NCBI RefSeq assembly: GCF_002216775.1
Contig: NZ_CP022315.1
Span: 3,658,001 to 3,722,000, forward strand
Source of the DNA: Virgibacillus phasianinus
GTDB taxonomy: Bacteria > Bacillota > Bacilli > Bacillales > Amphibacillaceae
DNA length: 64,000 bases
Reading direction: 5' to 3'
The stretch's first letter is position 1, and the number at the start of each line of letters is the position of its first letter. Positions 43,007-52,405 of the stretch are shown here, one piece after another. Under the pieces are notes generated by a model, which did not search any database, had not been told where the DNA came from, and worked only from the letters and a program-made list of their open reading frames with translations. Made by a program: the position numbers and the translations under genes.

Positions 43007-44584
43007 TTATTTAGATTTATTTGGAACGCGACATTCCATTGGAATTGTTGGTGACCATGGCAGCAACTGAACCAAGTTATTTTTATCTGTCGTATCAACA
43101 TTGGGAAGTGTCTCGAACAGATAGCTGAGATAGTTAAATGGATTTAATCCATTTTCCTTGGCTGTCTCGACAACGCTATATATTATCGCACTAGACTTAG
43201 CTCCTTTTGCGGTATTGCTAAAAAGCCAGTTTTTGCGGCCGATTACGAAAGGCTTGATAGAGCGTTCTCCACGGTTATTATCTATTTCCAAACGGCCGTC
43301 CTTCATAAATGACCCCAAACGATCCCATTGGTTACGACAATATTTGATTGCTTGACCAAGTGCACTTTTTGGCAGAACACGTGGTGTTTGTTCACGAAGC
43401 CATGCTGAAAAAGCCTCCAGCACTGGCTGGCTACGTTCTAATCTTTGCTCATAACGTTCTACAGGACTGACGTCCTTTAGATCACGTTCAATTTGAAAAA
43501 GTTGGTTACAAAATGCCAAGCCTTCCTTGCCTTTAACGGCAGAAGTACTCGCGGATTCAGGGAGCGCCTTTAAGGCTTCTGTAAATTTGCGACGTGCGTG
43601 CGCCCAGCAGCCAACCAAGGTTACATCGGCAATTCCGTTGTATCCAGCATACCCATCCACATGCAAATATCCATGGAAGTTTTCTAGAAAACGCCTCGGG
43701 TGTTTGCTAGCACGGGTTTGCTGATAGTCATACATGATAATTGGTGGACCTTCTCTTCCTGTACGATACATCCATATGTAGGAAGTTGAAGTGGCAGGGC
43801 GCTCTGGTTCGGAAAGAACCTGCAAGGTCGTTTCGTCCGCATGAACAATATCCTGTCTCAAGAGATGTACATACATTTCATCGTAAATGAGATTAAGCCA
43901 AGTATTTGCGCCGTATACAATCCAATTTGCTAGAGTCTGACGTGAGATAGACAGTCCGAAACGTTCTAAATGTTTCTCTTGCCGGTATAACGGCATGCTT
44001 TCTACATATTTTTGCGTCATCGTATAAGCCATAGCTGACGGGGAAGCCAAGCTCCCCGGATAAACAGGCGCAGGTGCAATTGCTGTTACAATCGGTGTCT
44101 CAATTTCATTGCGTTCACAGTGACGGCAACTATAAACATAGCGAACATGCTTCTTTACTTTTGCTTGTGCAGGGATAATTTCTATCTCCCTGCGTACTTC
44201 GGTACTCATTTCATGCAGTTCACCACCGCAACACGAACAAGCCTGTTCCCCAGTTGGTAAACGATATTCAATCGTTTCCGAAGGCAGGTTTTCAAGCTTT
44301 CCATCACGTTGGCCACGCTGTTTCTTTCGTTTATATGTAATGATTTCAATAGTCGGTTCTTCAACTGTTGAGTCAGCTGAAGCCTCAGCTTCGTTGAAAA
44401 GGGAGAGTTGATCTGGATTGGTTTTCTCACTGGATGAACCGAATTGACGTTGCTGGCTTAGACGAAACTGCTCCTCATACCATTTTATTTTTGCCTCCAG
44501 CTCTTCCTTTTCCATCTCAAGCTTTTCGTTGCGCTCTATGTAAAATTCAATTGTGTCGTTTGATGTTTGCTCCGTATTCTTCAT
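43007..44584 (-). CDS. tnpC: IS66 transposase TnpC
   Basis: A 525-residue IS66 transposase. The N-terminal leucine-zipper-like coiled coil (residues 15-50), a zinc-finger region (ACSCCGGELHEM and YSCRHCERNE) and the DDE core with HVDGYAGYNG and DNRGERSIKPFVIGRKNW are all present. The frame is intact, so transposition is plausible. It uses TnpA and TnpB as accessory proteins. Confidence 0.93.
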   Translation of the reverse strand: MKNTEQTSNDTIEFYIERNEKLEMEKEELEAKIKWYEEQFRLSQQRQFGSSSEKTNPDQLSLFNEAEASADSTVEEPTIEIITYKRKKQRGQRDGKLENLPSETIEYRLPTGEQACSCCGGELHEMSTEVRREIEIIPAQAKVKKHVRYVYSCRHCERNEIETPIVTAIAPAPVYPGSLASPSAMAYTMTQKYVESMPLYRQEKHLERFGLSISRQTLANWIVYGANTWLNLIYDEMYVHLLRQDIVHADETTLQVLSEPERPATSTSYIWMYRTGREGPPIIMYDYQQTRASKHPRRFLENFHGYLHVDGYAGYNGIADVTLVGCWAHARRKFTEALKALPESASTSAVKGKEGLAFCNQLFQIERDLKDVSPVERYEQRLERSQPVLEAFSAWLREQTPRVLPKSALGQAIKYCRNQWDRLGSFMKDGRLEIDNNRGERSIKPFVIGRKNWLFSNTAKGAKSSAIIYSVVETAKENGLNPFNYLSYLFETLPNVDTTDKNNLVQLLPWSPTIPMECRVPNKSK

Positions 44585-44650
44585 AAAATAATTATACGAA
44601 AAAGAACCCGCCCTGACTAGTCGGATTCCATATTTTAATAGATTTTTTAT

Positions 44651-45007
44651 CTAAAGTATGGTGCGCGCCTTCACTTCCCGATGTGCTTGTCTTTGTTCAA
44701 TGGGTAAGCCATCCAACAGCCAACGAAGTTGGCGTTGACTTATATGCAGTGGTGTGGCCTCCTTTTCAGAAGGCCAATGGAATGTCCCGCGTTCTAACCT
44801 TCGGTAATGAAGCCAAAAACCATTGTGCTCCCACTGAAGAATTTTTAACTTATCACGTTTTCGATTGCAGAAGACGAACAAGCAAGGAGAAAAGGGATCA
44901 AGTTCAAAGCATTCTTTCACAATGACCGCTAGTCCATCAATCGATTTGCGAAGATCTGTATTGCCACGGGCTATATAAACACGTTCAAACTGAGAATTTG
45001 TTAGCAT
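44651..45007 (-). CDS. tnpB: IS66 accessory protein TnpB
   Basis: A 118-residue IS66 Orf2-like protein with the family signature GNTDLRKSIDGLAVIVKE and LFVFCNRKRDKLKILQWE. It overlaps tnpA by 7 bp. It is required for IS66 transposition in known elements, with unclear biochemistry. This is unrelated to the RNA-guided TnpB nuclease of IS605. Confidence 0.93.
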   Translation of the reverse strand: MLTNSQFERVYIARGNTDLRKSIDGLAVIVKECFELDPFSPCLFVFCNRKRDKLKILQWEHNGFWLHYRRLERGTFHWPSEKEATPLHISQRQLRWLLDGLPIEQRQAHREVKARTIL

Positions 45008-45333
45008 TGATTTTGTAGGATTTGTACGACATCGGATAACAGTCCCATATTGGCACCGGGGCGTACTTCAACAGAAATGGTACCGAAGTGAATAAACACG
45101 GGTTCTTGACTAGAAATCTGTGCTGGCTCATCTTTCATGTCGACTGTCAGCCACTGCGTATCAGATGTTTCCTGATCAGGAGATTTTATCTCACGCTCGA
45201 ATTTCTGAACCCAGTAATACATTTGAGGTTCGTTAAGTTTATGTTCCCGGCACCACTTAGCTATACTCAATCCACTTTCTTTCCAGGCATCAAAACGTAA
45301 TTTCCATTCTATTCTTTTGTCCTTTAAAGTCAT
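45001..45333 (-). CDS. tnpA: IS66 accessory protein TnpA
   Basis: A 110-residue protein with an N-terminal HTH (EWKLRFDAWKESGLSIAKWC then NEPQMYYWVQKF), typical of IS66 Orf1. I start at ATG 45333 because GGGAGG lies seven bases upstream; the frame is open for five more codons. Confidence 0.9.
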   Translation of the reverse strand: MTLKDKRIEWKLRFDAWKESGLSIAKWCREHKLNEPQMYYWVQKFEREIKSPDQETSDTQWLTVDMKDEPAQISSQEPVFIHFGTISVEVRPGANMGLLSDVVQILQNQC

Positions 45334-45415
45334 TGCATAACCTCCCATTTAATTGATAAGAAGATTATCGCATGACAGACTAAAAATTAATATGTGGGTT
45401 CTATTTGACGCTTAC

Positions 45416-45730
45416 AAATGAGTGATTATCAAAATCCATATCTTGGGCATCCATAAGGATAAATTCGATGGAGGATCCTGCAAATTTGTCTCTCGCTTTC
45501 TTTAACATATCTGGTGAAAAATCGATGGCTTTAACATCCAATTCGGAATGATTGATTAGTTCCAGTTCGGGGCCGGTTCCAACACCAACAAATAATAATT
45601 TATCCCCGCTTTCAAGCTGTACTCCTTGGAAAGTTAATTTACGGACTTCAAGAAAATCACCTGCATTAAAAAATCGATCATAAATTGGTGCCCAGAATTT
45701 ATATATCACTTTATTCCAATTGTTATTCAA
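45416..45730 (-). pseudogene. 5' half of a SAM-dependent methyltransferase gene, split by IS66
   Basis: Encodes NKVIYKFWAPIYDRFFNAGD, then the SAM-binding motif I LLFVGVGTGPELELI, motif II VKAIDFSPDMLKKARDKF and MDAQDMDFDNHSF, where the IS begins. The opening resembles UbiE/phosphatidylethanolamine N-methyltransferase-like proteins. Three or four codons are missing between the halves, which fits the absent target duplication. Confidence 0.88.
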
Positions 45731-45872
45731 GCTCCCACTCCTAGTCGCCAGTTGTTACAGACTTCTTTTTGTTCATATCCCCAGTAGATTATTGTATCAT
45801 TATTTGTTAAAACCCTTTTCATGGTATTCTTTTTACTAGGAGAATCTGAAGTGTTTATTCTGTTTTACCGTT

Positions 45873-46058
45873 TTATTTTTCTTTATCCGATAGCAGCTTA
45901 TCTACTTTTTCTTCTAATCTATTTAATCGATTATTCTTTTTATTAATCGTGTTAAATAATAAAGTGACTCCTACAACTATGGTGATAACAACCAAAAGTA
46001 AAACTACTTGAAAGATAATATCCCCTATAAGTAATCCACCTGCAGACATTAAAAACAT
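45873..46058 (-). CDS. DUF4083 small membrane protein
   Basis: A 61-residue protein with one membrane helix (DIIFQVVLLLVVITIVVGVT) and a basic coiled tail (NRLNRLEEKVDKLL). This is the DUF4083 layout of Bacillaceae. Function unknown. Confidence 0.75.
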   Translation of the reverse strand: MFLMSAGGLLIGDIIFQVVLLLVVITIVVGVTLLFNTINKKNNRLNRLEEKVDKLLSDKEK

Positions 46059-46135
46059 TGGAATTCCCCCTCGATCATTCGCTTTAATCTTTCTCTTTAA
46101 TCCTGCGCGCGATAAAAACCCAATATAGTAGAATC

Positions 46136-46558
46136 TTATCTATTAAGTAGAAGATATTCATTGTTATTATCTCCTATAAATTGTATTCCTTTTATGTATG
46201 GTTCAAATCTAGTAATTTCCTTTTTTGTAAGGTCACTTAAATCAAATATGATTTCTCCATTAATCTCAATTTTGTCTTGTTTATACTTCACACCAAGATT
46301 TTTTGTTTCAATAAGCCGATCTTTTATAACTTTAGCAGGAATTACATTAACAGTGTCAACAATCCTGACATTATCTGCATTTGCAATTGTAAGTTCATAC
46401 GTCAATTTTTGTTTTTCAAATCTATCTTTTTCGGAGTCAACTGCCCCGATTGAAACTACACTATTTGTAATTCTTTCTTCGGCTTCATCCTCGGATGTAT
46501 TCGAGCAACCTGTTAACAAAATAAGAATTATTAATAAAAAAACTGTCCCTTTTTTCAA
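46136..46558 (-). CDS. Hypothetical lipoprotein
   Basis: A 140-residue secreted protein with the signal MKKGTVFLLIILILL and lipobox LLTGC. The remainder is a mixed, probably beta-rich domain (QKLTYELTIANADNVRIVD ... IFDLSDLTKKEI) that I cannot assign. It is the last of a run of small minus-strand envelope genes. Confidence 0.7.
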   Translation of the reverse strand: MKKGTVFLLIILILLTGCSNTSEDEAEERITNSVVSIGAVDSEKDRFEKQKLTYELTIANADNVRIVDTVNVIPAKVIKDRLIETKNLGVKYKQDKIEINGEIIFDLSDLTKKEITRFEPYIKGIQFIGDNNNEYLLLNR

Positions 46559-46657
46559 ATGTTATCAGCCTCTCATACACATAAAATTCTATCATTAAAA
46601 TTAATCATGTTGCTATATAGTAGGTTTTTATTAATTCTTGTTTAAAAGGCTTTAATG

Positions 46658-46948
46658 CTACAGAAAACTGATTGCCAATGCAATAAATGAAATAATAAAG
46701 GTTATTAAAATCAAAATAATTATTATAGGGGAGACCATCTTAAGAAATCCTTTTTCTTTCTTTTTAAAACCTATAAAGCTAAAAATCAGACTTAGTAAAC
46801 CGGTAACAATAGAAGTGAAAAATAGTACCTGTATAAGAACAACCATTACGCCTTCAGGCTGTCTCGGTGCAATTGCATAAGAGACAAAAATAGTTAGTGC
46901 ACAAGTAATACTTAATATCACGGACCATTTACTGTATGTTTTATGCAT
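46658..46948 (-). CDS. Small membrane protein (three helices)
   Basis: A 96-residue protein with hydrophobic segments near residues 9-26, 35-60 and 70-95, split by KKKEKG. No family is recognised. It lies 31 bp downstream of another small membrane protein gene. Confidence 0.6.
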   Translation of the reverse strand: MHKTYSKWSVILSITCALTIFVSYAIAPRQPEGVMVVLIQVLFFTSIVTGLLSLIFSFIGFKKKEKGFLKMVSPIIIILILITFIISFIALAISFL

Positions 46949-46979
46949 ATATTTAAACTCCTTACTTATCAGTACTTAT

Positions 46980-47378
46980 TTATCTTTTATTTGTTTGCAG
47001 GAAAACTGAATCAAGCATCCAATAGACAATAGCCGCTAAAATAACTATTATGTAAAAGTTCCCTATTACAAAAGGGTTCTCACCGCCAACAACTCTAATA
47101 GCAATAGCCGAAGCAACAAAAGCACCTAACATGTAGATCATGAGATAAATAATATTAAACTTCTTAGGTTTTTGAATCAGCTTCAACTGAATGGGGATAG
47201 CAAAAATTACATAGAAGATAAAAAAATAAAAAGCAAAGACTGTAATACCTATATAATGGAAACTGGATGTGGCTATTAAGAATATGGTACTGAGTGCTAC
47301 GGCTGAACAGAATGCACAGAGGAAAGAACGAGAAAGAATATGCGAATTAACTCTAATTTTGTTTTTACCCAAATCCAT
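46980..47378 (-). CDS. Membrane protein of unknown function (four helices)
   Basis: A 132-residue protein with four predicted membrane helices and a short basic N-terminus (MDLGKNKIRVNSH). No motif is recognised. It may form a unit with the neighbouring 96-residue membrane protein. Confidence 0.6.
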   Translation of the reverse strand: MDLGKNKIRVNSHILSRSFLCAFCSAVALSTIFLIATSSFHYIGITVFAFYFFIFYVIFAIPIQLKLIQKPKKFNIIYLMIYMLGAFVASAIAIRVVGGENPFVIGNFYIIVILAAIVYWMLDSVFLQTNKR

Positions 47379-47430
47379 TAAACCCCTCCTACAACTGCAT
47401 TCATGCCGATGATCTTACATGTTGTTAAAA

Positions 47431-47991
47431 CTATAATTGAAATTCCTCTTTAATCATCCTGCCGACTTCTTTAGCACTCAACCCGGTATTATTTATTTTA
47501 AGATAATTTTTCTTTTTAATTTCACCATCATTTGAATTCAGTCTGAGGCTTTCCATGGTGCTAAGTAGGTTTTGTTCAGATTGTTCAATGTTTCGTTTCG
47601 TTGGTTTGTGTTCAAGCCTATGTTGGGTTTTATTCCGTTTAAGCCGTTCTTCAACATCAGCCTCTAATTCGACGAAATAGATGTCGGCCCCATGGGAACT
47701 GAAGGTATGACATATCTTTTCAACACTATCCCAATCTTCTTTTTCGTTAAATGCCCAAACAAACGTAAAAATCATTCCATACCGATCACTTTTGGAAAAG
47801 GAATTAAATATTTCCTCACGAAATAAGGTTGAAAGTCTCCACATTTCAGTACTAAAATCGAAAAATGGTTCGAGCAAATCGATCGTCATATGGTTATGAA
47901 AAAGGGTCAACCCAGTAACTTTTGATAACTCATGTCCGACCGTCATTTTACCAACTGCTTGGGGTCCAAATAATAAAACAAACTTCACCAA
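47431..47991 (-). CDS. P-loop kinase-like ATP-binding protein
   Basis: A 186-residue protein with a Walker A variant GPQAVGKMTVG at residues 9-19, FHNHMTIDLL, FTFVWAFN and an arginine-rich lid (EADVEERLKRNKTQHR). It resembles the shikimate/gluconate-kinase-like AAA_33 group of small-molecule kinases. Substrate unknown. Confidence 0.78.
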   Translation of the reverse strand: MVKFVLLFGPQAVGKMTVGHELSKVTGLTLFHNHMTIDLLEPFFDFSTEMWRLSTLFREEIFNSFSKSDRYGMIFTFVWAFNEKEDWDSVEKICHTFSSHGADIYFVELEADVEERLKRNKTQHRLEHKPTKRNIEQSEQNLLSTMESLRLNSNDGEIKKKNYLKINNTGLSAKEVGRMIKEEFQL

Positions 47992-48060
47992 ACTGCCTCC
48001 CTGATTTTAAAATATGTAAATAGAACAAACGATTGCCATAAAATACGCTCGCATAAAACG

Positions 48061-49134
48061 TTATTCTGACAACTCCTTCTTCACCTTCTCTCTAAAGTCA
48101 ATATCTTTAGCTATACCAATAACAAAGCTATTCAGTATATTTTTAATCCAGTATAATTCTCCCCCCTTATCGTCTTCCAGGAAAAAACTAACGCAGATTG
48201 TTTGACCCTGACTTTCTTTGTACAAGGCAGAAGTTAAAACAAATAAGGTGGCGCCACCCTTATACCAAAAGAGGTCATCCTGATTATCTCGAATGTTGTC
48301 ACCAAGCACTATTTTGCTGAACAATTTTTTCTCCTTCGCGGTTAGGAGGTCTTTTCCAAGCTTAAACATCAGATCAGCGTATTCCCTGGTTGTCGATGAA
48401 GCATATTTTTTGGTAGTTGCAAGTTGAATTTTATGATCCAACATTTTAGGAACTTTATCTTTTAGAGTCTGGCAGTTGACTTTCGCCATTTTCAAGAATA
48501 ATTTTTCCGATAGCTTTTGATAAGAATACAGATTCAATGATTTAATTTTTTCTGCTGCTATTTTCTTTTTGTCTGATAAATAACCTGGAATCAGAACGGA
48601 TGGCGTTAAAAAAGTGATTTTGTCATGATTATCCACCCGAAGTTCATTTAGACTAACATTAATACGTTCTATTCCTATTTTACCTATAAGGTAATCGGTA
48701 CAGGCATTCGAACTGAATTGCATCATGCCTTTTGCCACTTCTAGCAAAGATGCTTCATCGGGATTACCTATAGACATTTTCCACCTAGGATGGGCGCCTC
48801 CGTCCGTGTTTTCGATATAAAATTTATCAAGATCATTCATTTTTATTTTATCCGTTAGGGTAAGTTGGCCAATTTCGGCCAGTTTAACCAATTTATAAGC
48901 AATAATTATTTTTATGGTGCTCGCTAATGGAAATCTTTTATCTGAATTTAGCGCCAATGTATCCAGACCATCTTCTTTTATGGTGATTGATGCACAATTT
49001 TTATGTTTTATTAAGTACTTTAACAAGTCATTTTTATCCTTCTTAGAATTGCGCTTGTTCGTTAGGATTCCTAATCCTATAAAGCTGATAATAAATAAAA
49101 ATAAAGTTCCGACTACCGCTATAAAGATTGTCAT
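48061..49134 (-). CDS. Membrane-anchored class A beta-lactamase-like serine hydrolase
   Basis: A 357-residue protein with an N-terminal membrane helix and an extracellular penicilloyl-serine-transferase domain. The SxxK motif is in FPLASTIKIIIAYKL (about residue 77), SxN in FSSNACTDYLIG (about 145), and the KTG box is degenerate (WYKGGA, about 293). The general-base Glu is not obvious. It could be a beta-lactamase, a DD-peptidase or an esterase; a degenerate KTG makes true resistance less likely. Confidence 0.78.
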   Translation of the reverse strand: MTIFIAVVGTLFLFIISFIGLGILTNKRNSKKDKNDLLKYLIKHKNCASITIKEDGLDTLALNSDKRFPLASTIKIIIAYKLVKLAEIGQLTLTDKIKMNDLDKFYIENTDGGAHPRWKMSIGNPDEASLLEVAKGMMQFSSNACTDYLIGKIGIERINVSLNELRVDNHDKITFLTPSVLIPGYLSDKKKIAAEKIKSLNLYSYQKLSEKLFLKMAKVNCQTLKDKVPKMLDHKIQLATTKKYASSTTREYADLMFKLGKDLLTAKEKKLFSKIVLGDNIRDNQDDLFWYKGGATLFVLTSALYKESQGQTICVSFFLEDDKGGELYWIKNILNSFVIGIAKDIDFREKVKKELSE

Positions 49135-49243
49135 GTATACTGCTCCTAAGATTATATTAATCTTTTTAAAATATTGCTGAATGCTTCCTTCAAGTTAATA
49201 TTAACATAAAATTCCAATAATATTATAAAAAGTTTTATACACA

Positions 49244-49282
49244 TGAAATAAACATCACAACTATGTCATGATGTTTATTTCA
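49244..49282. terminator. 14-bp perfect hairpin after the MATE gene
   Basis: TGAAATAAACATCA and TGATGTTTATTTCA are exact reverse complements with an 11-base loop. It lies about 50 bp past the MATE stop, without a strong T-run. Confidence 0.6.
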
Positions 49283-49333
49283 CCCACTGCGAAAACGCAA
49301 TATCCTGTATAATATTAAACAAATCTTCCTTGC

Positions 49334-50674
49334 TCAATAACTTCTGCTTTTTTCCATAACATTTCGCCTTGAGAATATTAACAGTGTTATTGCCACTATT
49401 CCTTCAGCAACCGGCAGTGCCAGCCAAACTCCTGATATGCCAAACCATAGCGGTAAAGCATACAGCGCAGCAAGCAAAAGGATGAATCCACGAAATACTG
49501 TAATTCCAATAGAAGGTCCGACATACCCAATTGATTGGAAATATGTCATATAAATAAAGTTCGTGCCCATGAATAAATAGCCAATGAAGAACAGCCTGAT
49601 TCCCTTCGCTGTCAAGGTAACAATGTCCGGTGATGTTATTCCGAAAATCGAAACTAGAAATTCTGCACCAAAATAACCAATCCCTATAAATATCACGCCC
49701 AAGATGAGTCCACTCCACTCAGCAACTTTCACGGTCTCTTTGATTTTATCACCATCTTTTGACCCATAATAAAAACTAATCATTGGCTGAATGGATTGAC
49801 CAATTCCGATAAATGCCAAGAACATGAACGTGTGTAAATAATTGATGACGGAGAATGCAGCAAGTCCGTTGGTTCCGGCATAATAAGCGATAGCAATATT
49901 ATAGCCCATAACAAACAAACCCGTGCCAGCTTCTGACAAAAAGCTAGGTAAACCAATAAGGCTGATCTGCTTAATATCCCTCCAGGACCATTTTTCTTTG
50001 ATGAATTTCAAACCACAATCCTTTTTCAAAAAATGTGTCAAATAAACAAGCAGCCCTGCTAAGGTTGCTATGACCGTTGCTAGGGCAGACCCGGTCACTT
50101 CCCAATCCAATATGAAAACCATCCAATAATTCAGCGCGATATTCAATAAGGCAGTAACAATCAAACCAACCATTGCCAGCTGTGGATCACCATCATTCCG
50201 AACAAAAACACTCATACAATTTTCCAAGGCAACCACTAAACCAAACATCAACAGAATACGCATATAGTCCATTGTGTATGGCAATGTCTCTTCATTTGCA
50301 CCGAAAAAAAGTGCAAGAGGTTCCATAAATAAATAACTGATTGTACTAATTAAAATAATAATAATTGTGATGAAAACGATGGATATCGTAAAAATACGTT
50401 GTGCCTTCTGAGTGTTTCCTTCTCCCATCGCATTGGAATAAAGCGTTCCTCCGCCGACTCCGATCAATAGCGAAATTGAAATAATAATCGAATATACTGG
50501 TACAGCCACATTGACACTTGCCAATGCCACGGACCCAACGCCATGCCCTACAAAAATACCATCCGCAACAATATTGACCGACATCAGCATCATACCGAAC
50601 AATGTCGGGATAAAATATTGATAAAAAGTTTTCACGGCTGATTGCGACTGCAGTCGGTCAGTTAAACGACTCAT
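49334..50674 (-). CDS. MATE family multidrug efflux transporter (MepA-like)
   Basis: A 446-residue, 12-helix cation/drug antiporter. Early IPTLFGMMLMSVNIVADGIF and VPVYSIIISISLLIGVGGGT match the MepA/DinF side of the MATE family, with the second half repeating the fold (LIGLPSFLSEAGTGLF). I start at ATG 50674 after AGAGGTG; six further codons are open upstream. Its leader contains two palindromes, one of which looks like a TetR-type operator. Confidence 0.9.
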   Translation of the reverse strand: MSRLTDRLQSQSAVKTFYQYFIPTLFGMMLMSVNIVADGIFVGHGVGSVALASVNVAVPVYSIIISISLLIGVGGGTLYSNAMGEGNTQKAQRIFTISIVFITIIIILISTISYLFMEPLALFFGANEETLPYTMDYMRILLMFGLVVALENCMSVFVRNDGDPQLAMVGLIVTALLNIALNYWMVFILDWEVTGSALATVIATLAGLLVYLTHFLKKDCGLKFIKEKWSWRDIKQISLIGLPSFLSEAGTGLFVMGYNIAIAYYAGTNGLAAFSVINYLHTFMFLAFIGIGQSIQPMISFYYGSKDGDKIKETVKVAEWSGLILGVIFIGIGYFGAEFLVSIFGITSPDIVTLTAKGIRLFFIGYLFMGTNFIYMTYFQSIGYVGPSIGITVFRGFILLLAALYALPLWFGISGVWLALPVAEGIVAITLLIFSRRNVMEKSRSY

Positions 50675-50771
50675 AAGGCACACCTCTTTCATTTTAGTAT
50701 TCTATAAACCCTGTAATCCAAAGGACAATAACTCCCAAAAATGAATATCAGTCATTTTTAATTTAAACAAA

Positions 50772-50842
50772 ATGTATTGGAGGCTATCCAATACATATTT
50801 TCCACGAATTAAAACACAGTAAATGAATGACTGTCATTCATT
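50772..50842 (-). promoter_or_regulatory. Palindromes upstream of the MATE gene
   Basis: AATGAATGA-CTG-TCATTCATT (50822-50842) has perfect 9-bp arms, in the style of TetR-family operators. ATGTATTGGA and TCCAATACAT (50772-50781 and 50787-50796) form a second perfect 10-bp repeat nearer the gene. No regulator gene lies adjacent. Confidence 0.5.
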
Positions 50843-50927
50843 ATATAGCGAATGTTGAGTGAATGTCAAACAGGAATTAATAGTACAAGAACCGTTCGTC
50901 TGGAGAGAATAAAAATTCCCATAACAA

Positions 50928-51338
50928 TCAGGTTCTCATCCCTTTTTCCTCATACCAACGGATCATTCTCCAGTTACCATCCATTTCTTTTCGCCAAACC
51001 TCAAGCGATAAAGCTCTAACCAATATATGTTGTTCCTTATTTTGATGAATAACTTCATACGAAACAGCCGCTTCATTTGCTGACTGTGGAACAATTTTGA
51101 GCCCCGTATATATAAATTGAATATCTTTATCTTTATAATACTCGGCTGCCAATCGATTCCCCTCTTTTATTCCCTCAACATCATATCTCTCCAGTTCCCC
51201 AACCCATGGCATATAAAGCAACCCTTGAAAATCATCAGAATAAAAGCTATTCATTTCTTCAAATAAACCCTCCGAAAAATTCTGGTGCAATTCCATCATT
51301 TTATATACCTTGGTTGATACTTCCTGCTCTATAGTCAA
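50928..51338 (-). CDS. SnoaL/NTF2-like protein
   Basis: A 136-residue soluble protein with the NTF2-like cone-fold pattern: a helical start (YKMMELHQNFSEGLFEEMNS), DDFQGLLYMPWVGEL, and late strands ending NWRMIRWYEE. This fold hosts binding proteins, isomerases and stress proteins; no catalytic residues can be assigned. Confidence 0.72.
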   Translation of the reverse strand: MTIEQEVSTKVYKMMELHQNFSEGLFEEMNSFYSDDFQGLLYMPWVGELERYDVEGIKEGNRLAAEYYKDKDIQFIYTGLKIVPQSANEAAVSYEVIHQNKEQHILVRALSLEVWRKEMDGNWRMIRWYEEKGMRT

Positions 51339-51411
51339 GTTTAATCGCCTCTTTGTCTAATTAATTTAATTTCCCAATTTTATAAGATTTGTCCCGCTTG
51401 TGTTATAGCCT

Positions 51412-51666
51412 TTATCCCATAAAGTTAGATAAATAATATAAAAAACAATAGGTCCCCAATGCACTAATGCCTGTAGCTAAAACTGCCATTAATAGTATAG
51501 GATTCTTTTTTGACCGAAATAAATAAAAAATAGATAAGCACAAACTAACTAGAAAAAAGACAATCCACAGACTATTTAATGTTAAAGAAGTTTTAAAATC
51601 AATAAGGAAATTTGCTATGTAGAAAATATTGATCAAAAGCAACAAAGACAAAATAAATATCCTCAA
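51412..51666 (-). CDS. Small membrane protein (84 aa)
   Basis: Three hydrophobic segments (about residues 3-22, 28-48 and 55-80) with a short basic loop RSKKNP. No family is recognised. It is flanked by AT-rich spacers of about 70 and 170 bp. Confidence 0.55.
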   Translation of the reverse strand: MRIFILSLLLLINIFYIANFLIDFKTSLTLNSLWIVFFLVSLCLSIFYLFRSKKNPILLMAVLATGISALGTYCFLYYLSNFMG

Positions 51667-51838
51667 AATTCCACTCCCTTACACTTTAGACGTGTTTTTG
51701 AATAATTTCTTTAAATCAATATTAACACAATATTCCAATGCTATTACCCAAAATGGACCTCTTAAGATTCTTTTCTTAATGTTTTCCATTAGCTAATAAT
51801 GGGGAAATAAAATCTTCCGGTATTACTGAATTGCGCAA

Positions 51839-52373
51839 TTATCCACTACTAGAAAAATCAATTATTTCCTCAATAACAGAAAGAATCTCATCCGCATTTT
51901 TAACTACAAATAGGCAGTCCGCTTCACCTTCCGTTGGTGTTATTATGTCACCTATATCAGTCTCATTCTGTTGCCTGTTCAGCACTTCCGTAAAGGTCGA
52001 AACTGTTCTTAATATCTTTGTACTGCGATTACTTTTTGCAATCCGCTCTCTTAGTATAGGATCTGGAATATCAAAATTTACAAGAATGCTGGCAAAGCCT
52101 TTATTATGGTAATGGTCGAGCAGATTCAAACGACTTTGCCGGTTCCGGTTCGAGTTGCATAGAATCAGATGGCAATTGGTCTCTTTAACTGCATAATCAA
52201 CAATAGTTTGTGTTAGAGCGTATTTGATTGTATTAGGTCCTTGTTTCGACACTAACTTTTGGTAATTAGTATCGAGGAATTCTGCATGGTTATCTTGGTC
52301 AATCACAATTGAGTTGTTGTTCTAACACCTTGGCAAATGTAGTTTTACCACTATGTGTTTTTCCGACTGTCAT
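51839..52373 (-). pseudogene. P-loop ATP-binding (kinase-like) protein, frameshifted after Walker A
   Basis: From ATG 52373 the frame reads MTVGKTHSGKTTFAKVLEQQ and then meets TGA. A second frame (51839-52306) continues IVIDQDNHAEFLDTNYQKL, LILCNSNRNRQSRLNLLDHY and a helical end. The Walker A GKTHSGKTTFA belongs to the same protein, so a small deletion near 52310-52320 has separated the ATP site from the rest. The remaining long frame alone lacks the P-loop. Confidence 0.8.
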
Positions 52374-52405
52374 AATTATATTTTAAGTACCCCTTATAAA
52401 AACGG

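Larger units (their letters stand above)
42955..45415 (-). mobile_element. IS66-family insertion sequence (about 2.46 kb)
   Basis: Terminal inverted repeats start GTAAGCGTCAAATA at 42955 and, on the opposite strand, at 45415. The element carries the three standard genes tnpA, tnpB and tnpC in one direction, all open. It interrupts a methyltransferase gene. The eight bases outside the two ends (ACAGAAAG and AAATGAGT) do not match, so the usual 8-bp target duplication is missing. A hairpin AATCCCCA/TGGGGATT lies near the left end. Confidence 0.92.

Noticed and set aside
44651-45007. Possible RNA-guided TnpB nuclease
   Set aside because: This is the IS66 Orf2 protein, which shares only the name with IS605 TnpB. 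No RuvC motifs or omega RNA are seen.
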